Shown piece after piece: positions 27,182 through 37,625 of a DNA stretch of 64,000 nt. The notes beneath the pieces were generated by a model. That model worked only from the letters and a program-made list of their open reading frames with translations, was not told the DNA's origin and did no database searches. The stretch lies in assembly GCA_026399515.1 (NCBI GenBank), contig JAPLQT010000117.1:1-64000 (forward strand), read 5' to 3'. Position 1 is the first letter of the stretch. Every line of letters begins with the position of its first letter. Position numbers and translations under genes: made by a program. The stretch is from Pseudomonadota bacterium. Lineage in GTDB: Bacteria; Pseudomonadota; Gammaproteobacteria; Burkholderiales; Rhodocyclaceae.

Positions 27182-28134
27182 ACCACCCTCCCGACGCCAG
27201 ACGCAATGAGGCCGTTGGCCTCGACATCGCCTGGATCAACCAGATCCATGTAAACCGCAACGCCACCGACTGGCGGGCAGCGAGCCTGGTCGCTCGCCGC
27301 ACGGTAAAGAAGGACTATCAAGCCGCCTGGCTGGTCAAGGCGATTCAATGCATCGACCTGACGACCCTGGGCGGCGACGACACGCCCGGCCGGGTGGAGC
27401 GACTGTGCATGAAGGCGCTGCACCCGCTGCGGGCAGACCTTCAGCAGGCGCTGGGCGTGCGGGCGCTGACCACCGGCGCGGTGTGCGTCTATCACGAGAT
27501 GATCGCTCCGGCCGCCAAGGTGCTGGCGGGACGCCTGCCCATTGCCGCGGTGTCCACCGCGTTCCCCGCGGGTCTTGCGAGCCTGGAAACCAAACTTCGG
27601 GAAATCGAATTGTCGGTTGCCGCGGGCGCCGACGAGATCGATATCGTCATCAGCCGCCGACATGTGTTGGCCGGAAACTGGCAGGCTCTCTATGACGAAA
27701 TGAGCGCTTACCGCAACGCCTGCGGACAAGCCCACATCAAGGCCATCCTCGCCACCGGAGATTTGATGACGCTGGAAAACGTGGCCAGGGCTTCGTGGGT
27801 CTGCATGATGGCGGGCGCCGATTTCATCAAGACTTCCACCGGCAAGGAGGGTGTCAATGCCACGATTCCGGTGGCACTCACCATGGTCCGCACGATTCGT
27901 GAATTCCACGAACGCCATGGCGCCATGGTGGGGTTCAAACCTGCCGGCGGCGTGTCGTCGGCAAAGTCCGCGCTGCAGTACCTGATCGTGATGAAGGAAG
28001 AGCTGGGCAGCGCGTGGCTCGACCCGCGCCTGTTTCGCATCGGGGCATCCAGCCTGTTGACCGATATCGAGCGCCAGCTCGAACACCACGTGACCGGAAG
28101 CTACTCCGCCGCCCACCGCCACGCGCAACCATGA
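27178..28134 (+). CDS. deoC: Deoxyribose-phosphate aldolase (long, eukaryote-like type)
   Basis: The 318-residue class I aldolase splits deoxyribose-5-phosphate into acetaldehyde and glyceraldehyde-3-phosphate. Schiff-base and proton-relay lysines are in [10 protein letters not shown] and [14 protein letters not shown], with [15 protein letters not shown] near the C-terminus. It is about 60 residues longer than E. coli DeoC. In length and in N-terminal pattern ([29 protein letters not shown]) it looks like animal DERA. The ATG at 27178 overlaps the deoB stop. A longer frame upstream lies inside deoB and was not used. Confidence 0.92.
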   Translation: MNHPPDARRNEAVGLDIAWINQIHVNRNATDWRAASLVARRTVKKDYQAAWLVKAIQCIDLTTLGGDDTPGRVERLCMKALHPLRADLQQALGVRALTTGAVCVYHEMIAPAAKVLAGRLPIAAVSTAFPAGLASLETKLREIELSVAAGADEIDIVISRRHVLAGNWQALYDEMSAYRNACGQAHIKAILATGDLMTLENVARASWVCMMAGADFIKTSTGKEGVNATIPVALTMVRTIREFHERHGAMVGFKPAGGVSSAKSALQYLIVMKEELGSAWLDPRLFRIGASSLLTDIERQLEHHVTGSYSAAHRHAQP

Positions 28135-28153
28135 TCACTGACTACCGACCATA

Positions 28154-30529
28154 ATGCCAACCGTACAAGAGATTCTCGAAACCATGGATTACGGACCCTC
28201 ACCCGAAGACCAGAAGGAAGCCCTTGCCTGGCTCGACCAGCACCAGCGCCGGTTCGGCTTGTTCATCGACAACGCCTGGACGGAGCCAGGCAGCACGTTT
28301 GCCTCAAACAACCCGGCGGACGGACGCGAACTGGCTCAACTGACCCAGGCCACCAACGCGGATGTGGATCGTGCGATCGCCGCGGCGCGTTTAGCCCAGA
28401 ACGGCTGGGAGGCACTGGGCGGTCATGGCCGTGCGCGGATACTGTATGCCTTGGCGCGCCTCTTGCAAAAGCATGCGCGGCTCTTCGCCGTGTTGGAAAC
28501 GCTGGACAATGGCAAGACCATCCGGGAAACACGGGATGTCGACTTGCCTTTGGCGGCCAGACATTTTTATCACCATGCGGGCTGGGCGCAGTTGATGTCC
28601 GAGGAGTTTTCGGACTATCGAGCCACAGGCGTGGTGGGCCAGATCGTGCCTTGGAATTTTCCGCTGTTGATGCTCTCATGGAAAATCGCGCCCGCGCTGG
28701 CCGCGGGCAACACCGTGGTCTTCAAACCGGCCGAATTCACCTCGCTCACGGCGCTGCTGTTTGCCGAGATTTGCCAACGAGCGGGCGTGCCGGCGGGCGT
28801 GGTCAACATCGTCACCGGCGACGGCCGTGTGGGCGAGTGCATCGTCAACCATCCGGGCATCGACAAGTTGGCGTTTACCGGCTCGACCGAGGTGGGACGG
28901 GCGATCCGCAAGGCCACCGCGGGGAGTGGCAAGAAGCTTTCGCTGGAGTTGGGCGGCAAATCGCCGTTCATCGTATTCGACGACGCGGACCTGGACGCGG
29001 CGGTGGAAGGGCTGGTCGACTCCATCTGGTTCAACCAGGGGCAAGTGTGTTGCGCCGGCTCGCGTCTGTTGATGCAGGAATCGGTGCAGGAACGCTTCCT
29101 GGCCAAGGTCAAGACGCGCATGGCCAATTTGCGGCTCGGTTCCCCGCTGGACAAGTCCATGGACATGGGTTCGCTGGTGGACCCCGTGCAATTGCAGAGA
29201 ATCACTACTCTGATCGAGTCGGCGCGCGCCGAAGGTTGCGAGATTTGGCAGCCGCACTGCGACATTCCGGCCGGCGGCAGTTGGTATCCGCCGACCTTGA
29301 TTACCGGCGCATCCACGTCGGCGACGGTGGCGCAAACCGAGATCTTCGGGCCGGTCCTGGTGGCAATGAGTTTTCGCACTCCCGCGGAAGCCGTGCAACT
29401 GGCCAACAACACGGTATACGGCTTGGCCTGCTGCATCTGGTCGGAGTCGATCAGTCTGGCGCTGGATGTCGCACCCCAGGTCAAGGCCGGGGTGGTTTGG
29501 GTCAACACCGCCAACCAGTTCGATGCCGCCTGCGGCTTCGGCGGTTATCGCGAGTCGGGATTCGGCCGCGAGGGCGGACGTGAAGGCATGGCCGAATATT
29601 TGACGCCGCGCGCCGAGGACTCGCGCCCTGCAAAGCCGATGCGCACGACCAAGGCCGCGGCCCGCGACAAGGCGCCCGAGCCGCCTGCCATCGATCGCAC
29701 CGCAAAGCTGTATATCGGCGGCAAGCAGACGCGCGCCGATGGAGGCTACAGCCGCGCCATCCACGGGGCGGATGGCGCCTGGCTAGCGGACGTCGGTGCA
29801 GGCAATCGCAAGGACATTCGTAATGCGGTGGAAGCCGCGCACAAGGCCTCCGGCTGGGCGCGGGCATCCGCACACAACCGCGCCCAGGTGCTGTACTTCC
29901 TGGCTGAAAACCTGGCTGTGCGCGCCGATGAATTCGCCGAGCGTATCGGTGTCATGACCGGCGCCGGGAATCCTGGAGATGAGGTCGAAGCGTCCATCGA
30001 GCGGCTGTTCCATTACGCGGCATGGGCCGACAAATACGATGGACTGGTACACCAGCCACCGATGCACGGCATCACCGTGGCCTTGAACGAACCGCTGGGC
30101 GTGATCGGCATCATCTGTCCGACAGAGGCGCCGCTCCTGGGCCTGATTTCACTGGCGGCCCCGGCGCTGGCGCTGGGGAACCGAGTGGTCGTCGTGCCGT
30201 CTGAAGCACACCCTCTCGCGGCAACCGACTTGTACCAGGTGCTCGACACCTCCGACTTGCCGGGTGGCGTACTCAATATCGTGACCGGCAGCGCCGACGA
30301 ACTGGCCCGTGTGTTGGCCAGCCATTTCGATGTGGATGCGGTATGGCGCCATGATGGTTCGGTCGAGGGTTGCGCCGAGGTCGAAAGGCTTTCCGCCGAA
30401 TCGCTCAAACGCACCTGGGTCGGTGGCGGCAAAGGGCGGGACTGGTTCGATCCCCGCCAAGCGGCCGGTCGCGTCTTCCTGGCACACGCCAGCCAGGTCA
30501 AGAATATCTGGATCCCCTACGGGATCTGA
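28154..30529 (+). CDS. Two-domain aldehyde dehydrogenase (active N-terminal, degenerate C-terminal ALDH domain)
   Basis: The 791-residue protein fuses two ALDH domains. The first (about residues 30-505) has the catalytic Asn region VPWNFPLL, the Glu in LELGGKSP (residue 265) and the Cys in [11 protein letters not shown] (residue 299). The second (about 514-791) is truncated. It has PTEAP where PWNFP should be, and it ends without any Cys motif, so it is probably structural. The gene lies directly after deoC. The acetaldehyde released by DeoC is the obvious substrate, giving acetate (or acetyl-CoA) and NAD(P)H. Confidence 0.87.
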   Translation: MPTVQEILETMDYGPSPEDQKEALAWLDQHQRRFGLFIDNAWTEPGSTFASNNPADGRELAQLTQATNADVDRAIAAARLAQNGWEALGGHGRARILYALARLLQKHARLFAVLETLDNGKTIRETRDVDLPLAARHFYHHAGWAQLMSEEFSDYRATGVVGQIVPWNFPLLMLSWKIAPALAAGNTVVFKPAEFTSLTALLFAEICQRAGVPAGVVNIVTGDGRVGECIVNHPGIDKLAFTGSTEVGRAIRKATAGSGKKLSLELGGKSPFIVFDDADLDAAVEGLVDSIWFNQGQVCCAGSRLLMQESVQERFLAKVKTRMANLRLGSPLDKSMDMGSLVDPVQLQRITTLIESARAEGCEIWQPHCDIPAGGSWYPPTLITGASTSATVAQTEIFGPVLVAMSFRTPAEAVQLANNTVYGLACCIWSESISLALDVAPQVKAGVVWVNTANQFDAACGFGGYRESGFGREGGREGMAEYLTPRAEDSRPAKPMRTTKAAARDKAPEPPAIDRTAKLYIGGKQTRADGGYSRAIHGADGAWLADVGAGNRKDIRNAVEAAHKASGWARASAHNRAQVLYFLAENLAVRADEFAERIGVMTGAGNPGDEVEASIERLFHYAAWADKYDGLVHQPPMHGITVALNEPLGVIGIICPTEAPLLGLISLAAPALALGNRVVVVPSEAHPLAATDLYQVLDTSDLPGGVLNIVTGSADELARVLASHFDVDAVWRHDGSVEGCAEVERLSAESLKRTWVGGGKGRDWFDPRQAAGRVFLAHASQVKNIWIPYGI

Positions 30530-30539
30530 GGACGCCGCC

Positions 30540-31859
30540 TTGCTACCACAGGAAATCATTCGCAGAAAGCGTGACGGCGCGGCGCTGACCGACGAGGAAA
30601 TTCGTTTTTTCGTACGCGGCATTGCCGACGGCGGCGTCAGCGAGGGACAGATCGCAGCCTTTGCGATGGCGGTCTTCTTCAAGGACATGTCCATGGACGA
30701 GCGCGTCGCATTCACTCTCGCGATGCGGGACTCGGGCCGGATACTGGAATGGCGCTCGCTCGACTTGCCGGGGCCGGTCATGGACAAGCACTCCACCGGT
30801 GGCGTCGGCGATGTGGTGTCGCTCTTGCTCGGTCCGATGATTGCGGCCTGTGGTGGCTACGTGCCGATGATTTCGGGCCGCGGCCTGGGCCACACCGGGG
30901 GCACGCTCGACAAGCTCGATGCCATTGCCGGCTACTGCTCGACTCCCGAGATCGTCAAGTTCCGCGAGGTCGTGCGCGATGTCGGGGTCGCGATCATCGG
31001 TCAGACAGCCCAGCTGGCGCCGGCGGACAAGCGCATGTACAGCATTCGCGACGTGACAGCGACCGTGGAGTCGGTGGCAATGATTACCGGCTCCATCCTT
31101 TCCAAAAAACTTTCCGCGGGGCTAGCCGCGCTGGTGATGGACGTGAAGGTCGGCTCCGGCGCCTTCATGCCCACGCCCGAGAAGTCATTGGAACTGGCAC
31201 AGGCCATAGTGAATGTCGGCAATGGCGCAGGCATGCGCACGACTGCATTGCTGACCGACATGAACGAGTCGCTCGCGCCCAGTGCCGGCAATGCGCTGGA
31301 GGTGCGACTGGCCCTCGATTACCTTGCAGGCCGCTGCCGGCCCGCGCGCTTGCACGAAGTGACCTTGGCACTGTGTGTCGAACTGCTGGTGACCAGCGGA
31401 ATTTCGGCGAGCGATCAAGATGCACGCATACGGCTGCTTGCCGCGCTGGACTCCGGTGCGGCGGCTGAACGATTTGCCCGCATGGTGAGTGCGCTGGGTG
31501 GCCCCACCGATCTGTTCGAGCAACCCGGCAAGTATCTCGACGCAACCTCCCTGACGGTGCCGGTGCCCGCCGGGCGTAACGGCTTTGTCACCCGCTGTGA
31601 TTGCCGCGCGCTGGGCCTGGCGGTGGTCGGTCTGGGAGGAGGTCGGACCCGCCCGAGCGACAGCATCGATTTCGCCGTGGGCCTGAGTCAACTGGCCCGG
31701 ATCGGCGACCGGATCGAACGCGGTCAAACGCTGGCGCTGGTGCATGCACGCAACGAGGACGCGGCACAGCGCGCGGTGAAGGAAGTGCTGAGCGCCTTCG
31801 AGATCGGCGACGTCGCGCCGCCTGACAATCCGCTGGTCTATCAGCGCATCGCGCCTTAG
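30540..31859 (+). CDS. deoA: Thymidine phosphorylase
   Basis: The 439-residue enzyme converts thymidine and phosphate to thymine and deoxyribose-1-phosphate. It follows E. coli DeoA nearly end to end, including [11 protein letters not shown]-type ([14 protein letters not shown]), [15 protein letters not shown] and [13 protein letters not shown]. The start is TTG at 30540 (reading [13 protein letters not shown]), which aligns with the E. coli N-terminus and follows a GAGGA site. An in-frame extension inside the dehydrogenase gene was rejected. It is the last gene of the plus-strand deo unit. Confidence 0.93.
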   Translation: MLPQEIIRRKRDGAALTDEEIRFFVRGIADGGVSEGQIAAFAMAVFFKDMSMDERVAFTLAMRDSGRILEWRSLDLPGPVMDKHSTGGVGDVVSLLLGPMIAACGGYVPMISGRGLGHTGGTLDKLDAIAGYCSTPEIVKFREVVRDVGVAIIGQTAQLAPADKRMYSIRDVTATVESVAMITGSILSKKLSAGLAALVMDVKVGSGAFMPTPEKSLELAQAIVNVGNGAGMRTTALLTDMNESLAPSAGNALEVRLALDYLAGRCRPARLHEVTLALCVELLVTSGISASDQDARIRLLAALDSGAAAERFARMVSALGGPTDLFEQPGKYLDATSLTVPVPAGRNGFVTRCDCRALGLAVVGLGGGRTRPSDSIDFAVGLSQLARIGDRIERGQTLALVHARNEDAAQRAVKEVLSAFEIGDVAPPDNPLVYQRIAP

Positions 31860-31880
31860 GAAGCACTGAACAAGTCCGTC

Positions 31881-31958
31881 ATTCCGGCGAAAGCCGGAAT
31901 CCAGTCGAAAAGTATCCATAATCGTCATAAAGTTACTGGACACCGGCTTTCGCCGGTG
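31881..31958. repeat. REP-like pair of palindromes
   Basis: Two short hairpins stand in opposite sense: ATTCCGGC-GAAA-GCCGGAAT (31881-31900) and CACCGGC-TTTC-GCCGGTG (31941-31958). The flanking CCAG and CTGG are also mirror images. This is the look of dispersed REP/BIME elements in proteobacterial intergenic DNA. It lies just after deoA and before the convergent cdd end, so it may also act as a terminator or mRNA-end stabiliser. Confidence 0.7.
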
Positions 31959-32008
31959 CGACGAAAAAGAACCCACTCAGCGCTTCCCTTAGAGCATTAC
32001 CTCTGCGA

Positions 32009-32434
32009 TCAGCGCTTAGTCAGGTGTTCAGGACCAAAACTCGCGGGCAGGAGCTGTTCAAGGGTATACGTCGGACCCAGGTCTTGTTCATTGGCGGTGA
32101 GGATGGGAGTGTCCGCGTCGCAAAATTCCCGCAGCTTCTGCCGGCAACCGCCGCAAGGGGTGACCCAGGTGCCGCCGGCACCGACGACGACAACGGCACG
32201 CGCCCGCCGCCCGCCGCTCAGCACCATGGCACTGAGCGCTCCCGCCTCGGCGCAAAGACCCTCGGGATAAGCCGCATTTTCGACATTGCAGCCGACATGG
32301 ATCCGCCCGTGTTCATCGAGAACGGCAGCGCCGACAAGATACCGGGAATAAGGCGCGTAAGCATTCTTGCGCGCGAGGCGCGCAGCTTCGACTAGCGTTT
32401 GTTTCTCCGATACTGACAGTTTGGTCGCGCTCAT
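32009..32434 (-). CDS. cdd: Cytidine deaminase
   Basis: The 141-residue homotetrameric-type enzyme deaminates cytidine and deoxycytidine to uridine forms. The zinc site is NAAYPEGLCAEAGAL (Cys-Ala-Glu) and TPCGGCRQKL. The N-terminal APYSRYLVGAAVL is the substrate-binding strand. The length is typical of the short class. It converges on deoA across the REP-like repeat. Confidence 0.93.
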   Translation of the reverse strand: MSATKLSVSEKQTLVEAARLARKNAYAPYSRYLVGAAVLDEHGRIHVGCNVENAAYPEGLCAEAGALSAMVLSGGRRARAVVVVGAGGTWVTPCGGCRQKLREFCDADTPILTANEQDLGPTYTLEQLLPASFGPEHLTKR

Positions 32435-32546
32435 GGCGGGTTGGACTGATTTGATGTGTTCAAGATTCTGTCACAGATTTTGCGCGCGGGCGGAATTCAC
32501 GTAGACTTGTCCTACCTAGTGAACGAGTGACAGCCACCAAACTCCC

Positions 32547-33200
32547 ATGGTTCCCATCGACCCCACCGCCCTGCAATCTCTCCACGTCGTCGGCCACCCG
32601 CTGGTGCAGCACAAGCTCACCCTGATGCGCAGGAAGGACGCCAGCACCAGCAGCTTTCGCCGCTTGCTCAACGAACTCTCCACCCTCATGGTGTATGAGG
32701 TAACGCGCGACATGGCCACGCACGATGTGGTGATCGAAACCCCGCTGGAAACCATGTCCGCCAAGCAGATCGATGGCAAGAAACTGGTGTTCGCCAGCAT
32801 CCTGCGCGCGGGCAACGGCATTCTGGACGGTGTGCTCTCGGTGGTCCCCGGCGCACGGGTGGGCCACGTGGGCCTCTACCGCGACCCCAAGACGCTACAG
32901 GCCGTGGAGTACTATTTCAAGATGCCCAAGAACATGGAGGAACGCGACGTGATCGTCGTCGATCCTATGTTGGCGACCGGCAACAGCGCCTCCGCCGCCG
33001 TGGCCCGCATCAAACGGTGCAAACCGAAAAGCATCAAGTTCCTCTGCCTGCTGACTTGCCCCGAAGGCATCAACACCATGCACCGCGAACACCCCGATGT
33101 GCACGTCTACACCGCCGCGGTGGACCGCGAGCTCAACGACCACGGCTATATCCTGCCTGGATTGGGGGATGCGGGAGACCGAATTTTCGGAACGCAATGA
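32547..33200 (+). CDS. upp: Uracil phosphoribosyltransferase
   Basis: The 217-residue enzyme makes UMP from uracil and PRPP. The PRPP-binding loop is [17 protein letters not shown] (about residues 130-146). The uracil-binding C-terminal region includes [16 protein letters not shown]. The N-terminus [15 protein letters not shown] is typical. It ends 3 bases before the end of the convergent hypoxanthine phosphoribosyltransferase gene. Confidence 0.95.
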   Translation: MVPIDPTALQSLHVVGHPLVQHKLTLMRRKDASTSSFRRLLNELSTLMVYEVTRDMATHDVVIETPLETMSAKQIDGKKLVFASILRAGNGILDGVLSVVPGARVGHVGLYRDPKTLQAVEYYFKMPKNMEERDVIVVDPMLATGNSASAAVARIKRCKPKSIKFLCLLTCPEGINTMHREHPDVHVYTAAVDRELNDHGYILPGLGDAGDRIFGTQ

Positions 33201-33203
33201 GGC

Positions 33204-33764
33204 TTAGTGCCCCGCCAGCGCGTAGACCCCGGGCGCATTGCGCCAATAGCCCTTGTAGTCCATTCCACAACCGAAGAGGAAGCGGTCCGCGAGGTCCATT
33301 CCGGTAAAATCCGCGCGCATGCCCGGCACGGCCTTGCGGTCGTGGACCTTATGCACCAGGACCGCGGTGAGCACCTCGGCCACGCCGTGTTCGCGGAAAT
33401 GCTGGCAGATCGCCGCCAAGGTGTGGCCTTCGTCGAGGATGTCGTCGAGGACCAGCACGGTGCGTCCGGGCAGATCCTGCGTCGGCCGCACCCGCCAGTC
33501 CAGATAATCGCCATTGAGCGCGTGACCGTAGCGGGTGGCGTGCAGATAGGCCGTCTCCAGCGGGAAGTCCAGTCGCGGGATCAATTGCCCGGCCATGATG
33601 AGTCCGCCGTGCATGACGGTATACACCAGCGGATTGGCGTGTTTCAGGCGATCCGTGATCTCTACCGCCAGGCTGTCGTAAGCCGCCTCGACTGCGGCCT
33701 TGGTGGCTAGGCAATCGGCTTCGGCCATGGCGCGGCGTACTTCCTCAAGCAGGGTTTCACTCAT
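33204..33764 (-). CDS. hpt: Hypoxanthine(-guanine) phosphoribosyltransferase
   Basis: The 186-residue PRTase has the PRPP loop VLVLDDILDEGHTLAAI (about residues 95-111) and a substrate-flap region LVYTVMHGGLIMAGQL. The family is the hypoxanthine/guanine-type. It salvages purine bases released by the phosphorylase and deaminase encoded upstream. It is read in the same direction as, and 56 bases after, the NCS2 permease gene, so uptake and phosphoribosylation may be coupled. Confidence 0.88.
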   Translation of the reverse strand: MSETLLEEVRRAMAEADCLATKAAVEAAYDSLAVEITDRLKHANPLVYTVMHGGLIMAGQLIPRLDFPLETAYLHATRYGHALNGDYLDWRVRPTQDLPGRTVLVLDDILDEGHTLAAICQHFREHGVAEVLTAVLVHKVHDRKAVPGMRADFTGMDLADRFLFGCGMDYKGYWRNAPGVYALAGH

Positions 33765-33820
33765 GTTCAGAACTCCTTCAGGGAAAACAGTGGTTATCCG
33801 CGTTATCCACGGTCAGCGAC

Positions 33821-35113
33821 TCAACTCAGGTAGGCAAATTTCAGCACGAAGACGACGGCGATGACGACGACCATCGTCGACAGATCGCGCGTACGCCCGG
33901 TCAGCAACTTGATGGCGGCATATGAGATGAAGCCGAAGGCAATGCCGTCGGCGATGGAAAAGGTGAAGGGCATGGTGATCGCGGTGATCACCGCGGGCGC
34001 CGCTTCCGTCAGGTCGTCCCACTCGATCTCGGCGAGGCCGCGTATCATCAGCACCGCGACATAGCACAGCGCCGGCGCCGTCGCATAAGCAGGCACACTG
34101 CCGGCCAGCGGCGAGAACACCAGCGCGCCCAGGAACAACAAGGCGACAACCACGGCGGTGAGGCCGGTGCGCCCGCCTACCGAAGTGCCGGCGGCGGACT
34201 CGATGAAAGCCGTGCTGGATGAAGTGCCCATCAAGGCCCCGGCGACACTGGCGACCGGATCGGCGAGCAGGGCTTTCTTCAGTCTCGGCAAGTCCCCGTT
34301 TTTATCGAGCAGGCCGGCGCGGTGGGCTACGCCGATCAGTGCCCCCGAGGCGTCGAACAGTTCAACCAGGAAGAACGTCAGGATCACCGCGAGCAGGCTC
34401 TTATCGAGCGCGCCACGGATGTCGAGGGCGAACCAGGTCGGCGCCAGCGAGGGCGGCGGCGCAAACACGCCGCCGAGCGTGTTGAGGCCGAGGAGTACCG
34501 AGGCGGCAGTGACCGCGAGGATGCCGATGATGATGGCGCCCGGCACCTTGCGCTGTTCCAGCGCCACGATCAGCAGAAAGCCGGCGGCGGCGAGCAGGGC
34601 GCCAGGGGCGTGAATGTCCCCCAGCGTGACCAGGGTCGCCGGATGCGCCGCGATCAGGCCGGCATTCTTCAGCCCGATGATGGCAAGGAACAGCCCGATG
34701 CCGGCGGATATGGCGAACTTCAGCGAACGCGGCGTGGCATTGACGATCCACTCGCGCAGTTGGAACAGGCTGGCCACGACAAGCAGGCAGCCGGAGATGA
34801 ATACCGCGCCCAGTGCCTGCTGCCAGGTGAAACCCATGCCGCCGACGACGGCGAAAGCGAAGTAGGCGTTGATGCCCATGCCCGGCGCCAGCGCAATCGG
34901 GTAGTTGGCGTACAGACCCATGATCGCCGACCCCAGTGCGGCGGCCAGACAGGTCGCAACGAACACCGCGTCCTTGGGCATGCCGGCCGCCGACAGGACG
35001 TCGGGATTGACGAAGATGATGTAAGCCATGGTGAGGAACGTCGTCAGGCCGGCCAGGAGTTCCGTCCTGACGGTGGTTCCGTGGGCACGGAGTTCGAAAT
35101 AGCGTTCGAGCAC
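33821..35113 (-). CDS. NCS2-family nucleobase permease (AzgA/GhxP-like)
   Basis: The 430-residue inner-membrane protein has 12-14 hydrophobic segments and the AzgA-like N-terminus TELLAGLTTFLTMAYIIFVNP. Characteristic segments are APGMGINAYFAF and TSSSTAFIESAAGTSVGGRT. Members import adenine, guanine or hypoxanthine with protons. The start appears to be GTG (LERYFELRAHG). Its neighbours hpt and the nucleoside transporter support a purine-base role. Confidence 0.88.
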   Translation of the reverse strand: MLERYFELRAHGTTVRTELLAGLTTFLTMAYIIFVNPDVLSAAGMPKDAVFVATCLAAALGSAIMGLYANYPIALAPGMGINAYFAFAVVGGMGFTWQQALGAVFISGCLLVVASLFQLREWIVNATPRSLKFAISAGIGLFLAIIGLKNAGLIAAHPATLVTLGDIHAPGALLAAAGFLLIVALEQRKVPGAIIIGILAVTAASVLLGLNTLGGVFAPPPSLAPTWFALDIRGALDKSLLAVILTFFLVELFDASGALIGVAHRAGLLDKNGDLPRLKKALLADPVASVAGALMGTSSSTAFIESAAGTSVGGRTGLTAVVVALLFLGALVFSPLAGSVPAYATAPALCYVAVLMIRGLAEIEWDDLTEAAPAVITAITMPFTFSIADGIAFGFISYAAIKLLTGRTRDLSTMVVVIAVVFVLKFAYLS

Positions 35114-35144
35114 GGCGTCGCGCTGGAGAAAGGAACCTCGGCGG

Positions 35145-36473
35145 TCAGCCGCGGAAATGCAGCAGGACGCTGGCGATGGTTGCGGTCATCAACGTGGCCA
35201 CGGATCCCCCGAGCACGGCGCGCAGGCCGAAGCGCGCCAGGTCGCTGCGACGTTCCGGCACCAGGCTGCCTATGCCGCCGATCTGAATCGCGATCGAGGA
35301 GAAGTTGGCGAAGCCGCACAGGGCATAGGTCAGGACCAGGCGCGAGTGTTCGCTGATGGCGCCCGGCCCGTCGCCGATCGCGGTCTGCGACAGTTGCAAA
35401 TAAGCGATGAACTCGTTGAGCACCACTTTCTGGCCGATCAGGCCGCCCGCGATGACCGCGTCGTTCCATTCGATGCCGATGAGCCAGGCGATCGGGGACA
35501 GCACGTAACCGAGGATCAGCCCGAGGTTGAGCCTGGTGGCCGCGGCGCCGGGAGCCGCGCCCGCATTCAGCATCTCGTTGAGGCTCTGGAATCCGTCCAG
35601 GTGAATATCTCCGGCCAGACCGATGACGTGGTTGATCATCGCAATCAGGGCAACGAAGGCCAGCAGCATCGCGGCGATGTTGATGGCCAGTTTCATGCCG
35701 TCGGAGGCGCCCGTGGCGGCGGCGTCGATGACGTTGGCGCTGGTTTTCTCGACATGTACGCTGACCCTTCCTCGAGTCAGCGGTTCGCCGGTTTCCGGAA
35801 TCAGGATTTTCGCGACGAGCAGGGTGGCCGGTGCAGCCATGATCGAGGCGGCCAGGAAATGTTTGGCGTACATTTGTTGCAAGACCGGGTCGGCGCCCGC
35901 CAGCATGCCGATGTAGATCGCCATCACACCGCCGGCGATGTGTGCCATGCCGCCGATCATCATGGTCAGCAGTTCGGATTCGGTCATCTGGCGGATATAG
36001 GGGCACACCGTCAGCGGCGCCTCGGTCTGGCCGATGAACACGCTGGCGCAAACGCTGGTGGTTTCGGCGCCGGATACGTTCATGACCTTGGTAATTGCCA
36101 TGGCCATTATTTTGACCACCCACTGCATAACGCCAAGGTGGTAAAGCACGGCCATGAACGCGGCGAAGAAGATTACCGTGGGCAGGGCGTGGAAGATGAA
36201 AATGAAGCCGTACTTGCTCTGATCGGCCATGCCGCCGAGGACCATGCGCGAACCTGCGTTGGTGAAATTGATCAGGGTCACGAACAACTGGCCGAGGCCT
36301 TCGAAAATCGCGCTGCCCCAGGGAGTCAGCAGCACGAAGGCGGCGAACAGCACCTGCAACACCACGCCGGAGGACACCAGACGCCAATCCACGGCACGCC
36401 GGTTATTGGAGAAAAGCCAGGTGATGGCCAACAGGCTGGCAAGACCGAAGAGTCCGAAAAACGCAGTGCTCAT
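35145..36473 (-). CDS. nupC: CNT-family nucleoside transporter (NupC-like)
   Basis: The protein has about 442 residues from the ATG at 36473, which follows an AAGGAAT ribosome site; an upstream in-frame start at 36503 is less likely. The fold is that of concentrative nucleoside transporters: FHALPTVIFFAAFMAVLYHL, VCASVFIGQTEAPLTVCPYI (the signature for nucleoside binding) and GFANFSSIAIQIGGIGSLVP. It carries nucleosides through the inner membrane with cations. It is divergent from the nuclease gene and is the permease partner expected for the outer-membrane receptor. Confidence 0.92.
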   Translation of the reverse strand: MSTAFFGLFGLASLLAITWLFSNNRRAVDWRLVSSGVVLQVLFAAFVLLTPWGSAIFEGLGQLFVTLINFTNAGSRMVLGGMADQSKYGFIFIFHALPTVIFFAAFMAVLYHLGVMQWVVKIMAMAITKVMNVSGAETTSVCASVFIGQTEAPLTVCPYIRQMTESELLTMMIGGMAHIAGGVMAIYIGMLAGADPVLQQMYAKHFLAASIMAAPATLLVAKILIPETGEPLTRGRVSVHVEKTSANVIDAAATGASDGMKLAINIAAMLLAFVALIAMINHVIGLAGDIHLDGFQSLNEMLNAGAAPGAAATRLNLGLILGYVLSPIAWLIGIEWNDAVIAGGLIGQKVVLNEFIAYLQLSQTAIGDGPGAISEHSRLVLTYALCGFANFSSIAIQIGGIGSLVPERRSDLARFGLRAVLGGSVATLMTATIASVLLHFRG

Positions 36474-36614
36474 GGGAGATTCCTTGTTTGGTGTTCGTGA
36501 CAACCCCGTTTAGTTTATCGGGTTCGGCAGGGTTCGGGGCAGCCAGTTGCGTGACTTTCGGAATAGAATTCCCGATCGAAACCTATGCAACGCTCACCAT
36601 CCGAACGGAATATC

Positions 36615-37625
36615 ATGAACCTGCGCGCGTTACCACTATTGCTTGCCTTGGGCTGTTTTCCATTCGCGAGTTTTGCCTGGGGACCGGATGGGCATCAAAG
36701 CATAGGCGCGATTGCCGATGCTTTGCTCCGCGGCAGTAAAGCCGGTGAAAAGGTAGGGGCCTTGCTCGATCGAAGCACACTGGAGCAAGTTGCGGTATGG
36801 GCGGATTGCGTCAAGGGCATCGCACCCGAGAAAGATTTTACCTACACCGCCACCGGACGATACCCCGAATGTACGCCCTTTGAAACAGTAGAGGGCATTG
36901 CGGTCATGAGCGCCTATGTGCGCCGGAACAATGATGCTTGCAAACCTGCGCTCGGTGAGGAGTCGTGTCACAAGCAATATCATTATGCGGACGTTGCGCT
37001 ACAACACGATCACTACAAGACCGGTTACGCGGGCACCAGCGACCACGACATCGTGCATGCGATACGCGCGGCCGTGTTGGCGCTGCAAAGCCAGCCACAA
37101 CCCAAGCCTTTTCAGTTCAAGGACCAGCGGGAAGCACTCACAGTGTTGACGCACTTGATCGCTGACCTGCATCAACCGCTGCATGTGGGCTCGGTTTTTC
37201 TCGACAGCGAGGGTCGGATCGTCGATCCGGACCAGGGCACCTACGATAAAGGGACCAACACGGTGGGCGGGAATGCATTGCAGGGTCCTTGCGGAAATGT
37301 GCATGCGCTGTGGGACGATATTCCGCAACAATTCAAACGCGGTCGCATGAACGAATTCCTCACCGGCAAAGCCAGAAGCATCGCCAGAACCGACGGCGCC
37401 GCCGCACAGTGGCCCGAGATGTGGGCCGATGACACGATCGCCAATGCAAAGCTGGTTTTTGCGGGCATGCAATTCGGCAAGAGCACGCCGAACCAATGGG
37501 GAAATAGCTGGTCGATTGCCTTCCCCCTGGAATATGAAAAGACCATGGCCAGAGTCAAAGAGGAAGCCTTGGTCAAGGCAGGCGCCCATCTGGCCCAACT
37601 GCTGCTAGCCATATGGCCTGAATAG
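36615..37625 (+). CDS. Secreted S1/P1-type nuclease
   Basis: The 336-residue protein has a signal peptide cleaved before WGPDGHQSIG, which places the zinc-binding Trp at the mature N-terminus as in S1/P1 nucleases. Other zinc ligands are in HYADVALQHDHY, GTSDHDIVHAI, LIADLHQPLHVG and GNVHALWDDI. Such enzymes cut single-stranded DNA and RNA and remove 3'-phosphates outside the cytoplasm. The ATG at 36615 is preferred over 36585 because it gives a clean signal peptide. The divergent neighbour is the CNT transporter. Confidence 0.9.
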   Translation: MNLRALPLLLALGCFPFASFAWGPDGHQSIGAIADALLRGSKAGEKVGALLDRSTLEQVAVWADCVKGIAPEKDFTYTATGRYPECTPFETVEGIAVMSAYVRRNNDACKPALGEESCHKQYHYADVALQHDHYKTGYAGTSDHDIVHAIRAAVLALQSQPQPKPFQFKDQREALTVLTHLIADLHQPLHVGSVFLDSEGRIVDPDQGTYDKGTNTVGGNALQGPCGNVHALWDDIPQQFKRGRMNEFLTGKARSIARTDGAAAQWPEMWADDTIANAKLVFAGMQFGKSTPNQWGNSWSIAFPLEYEKTMARVKEEALVKAGAHLAQLLLAIWPE

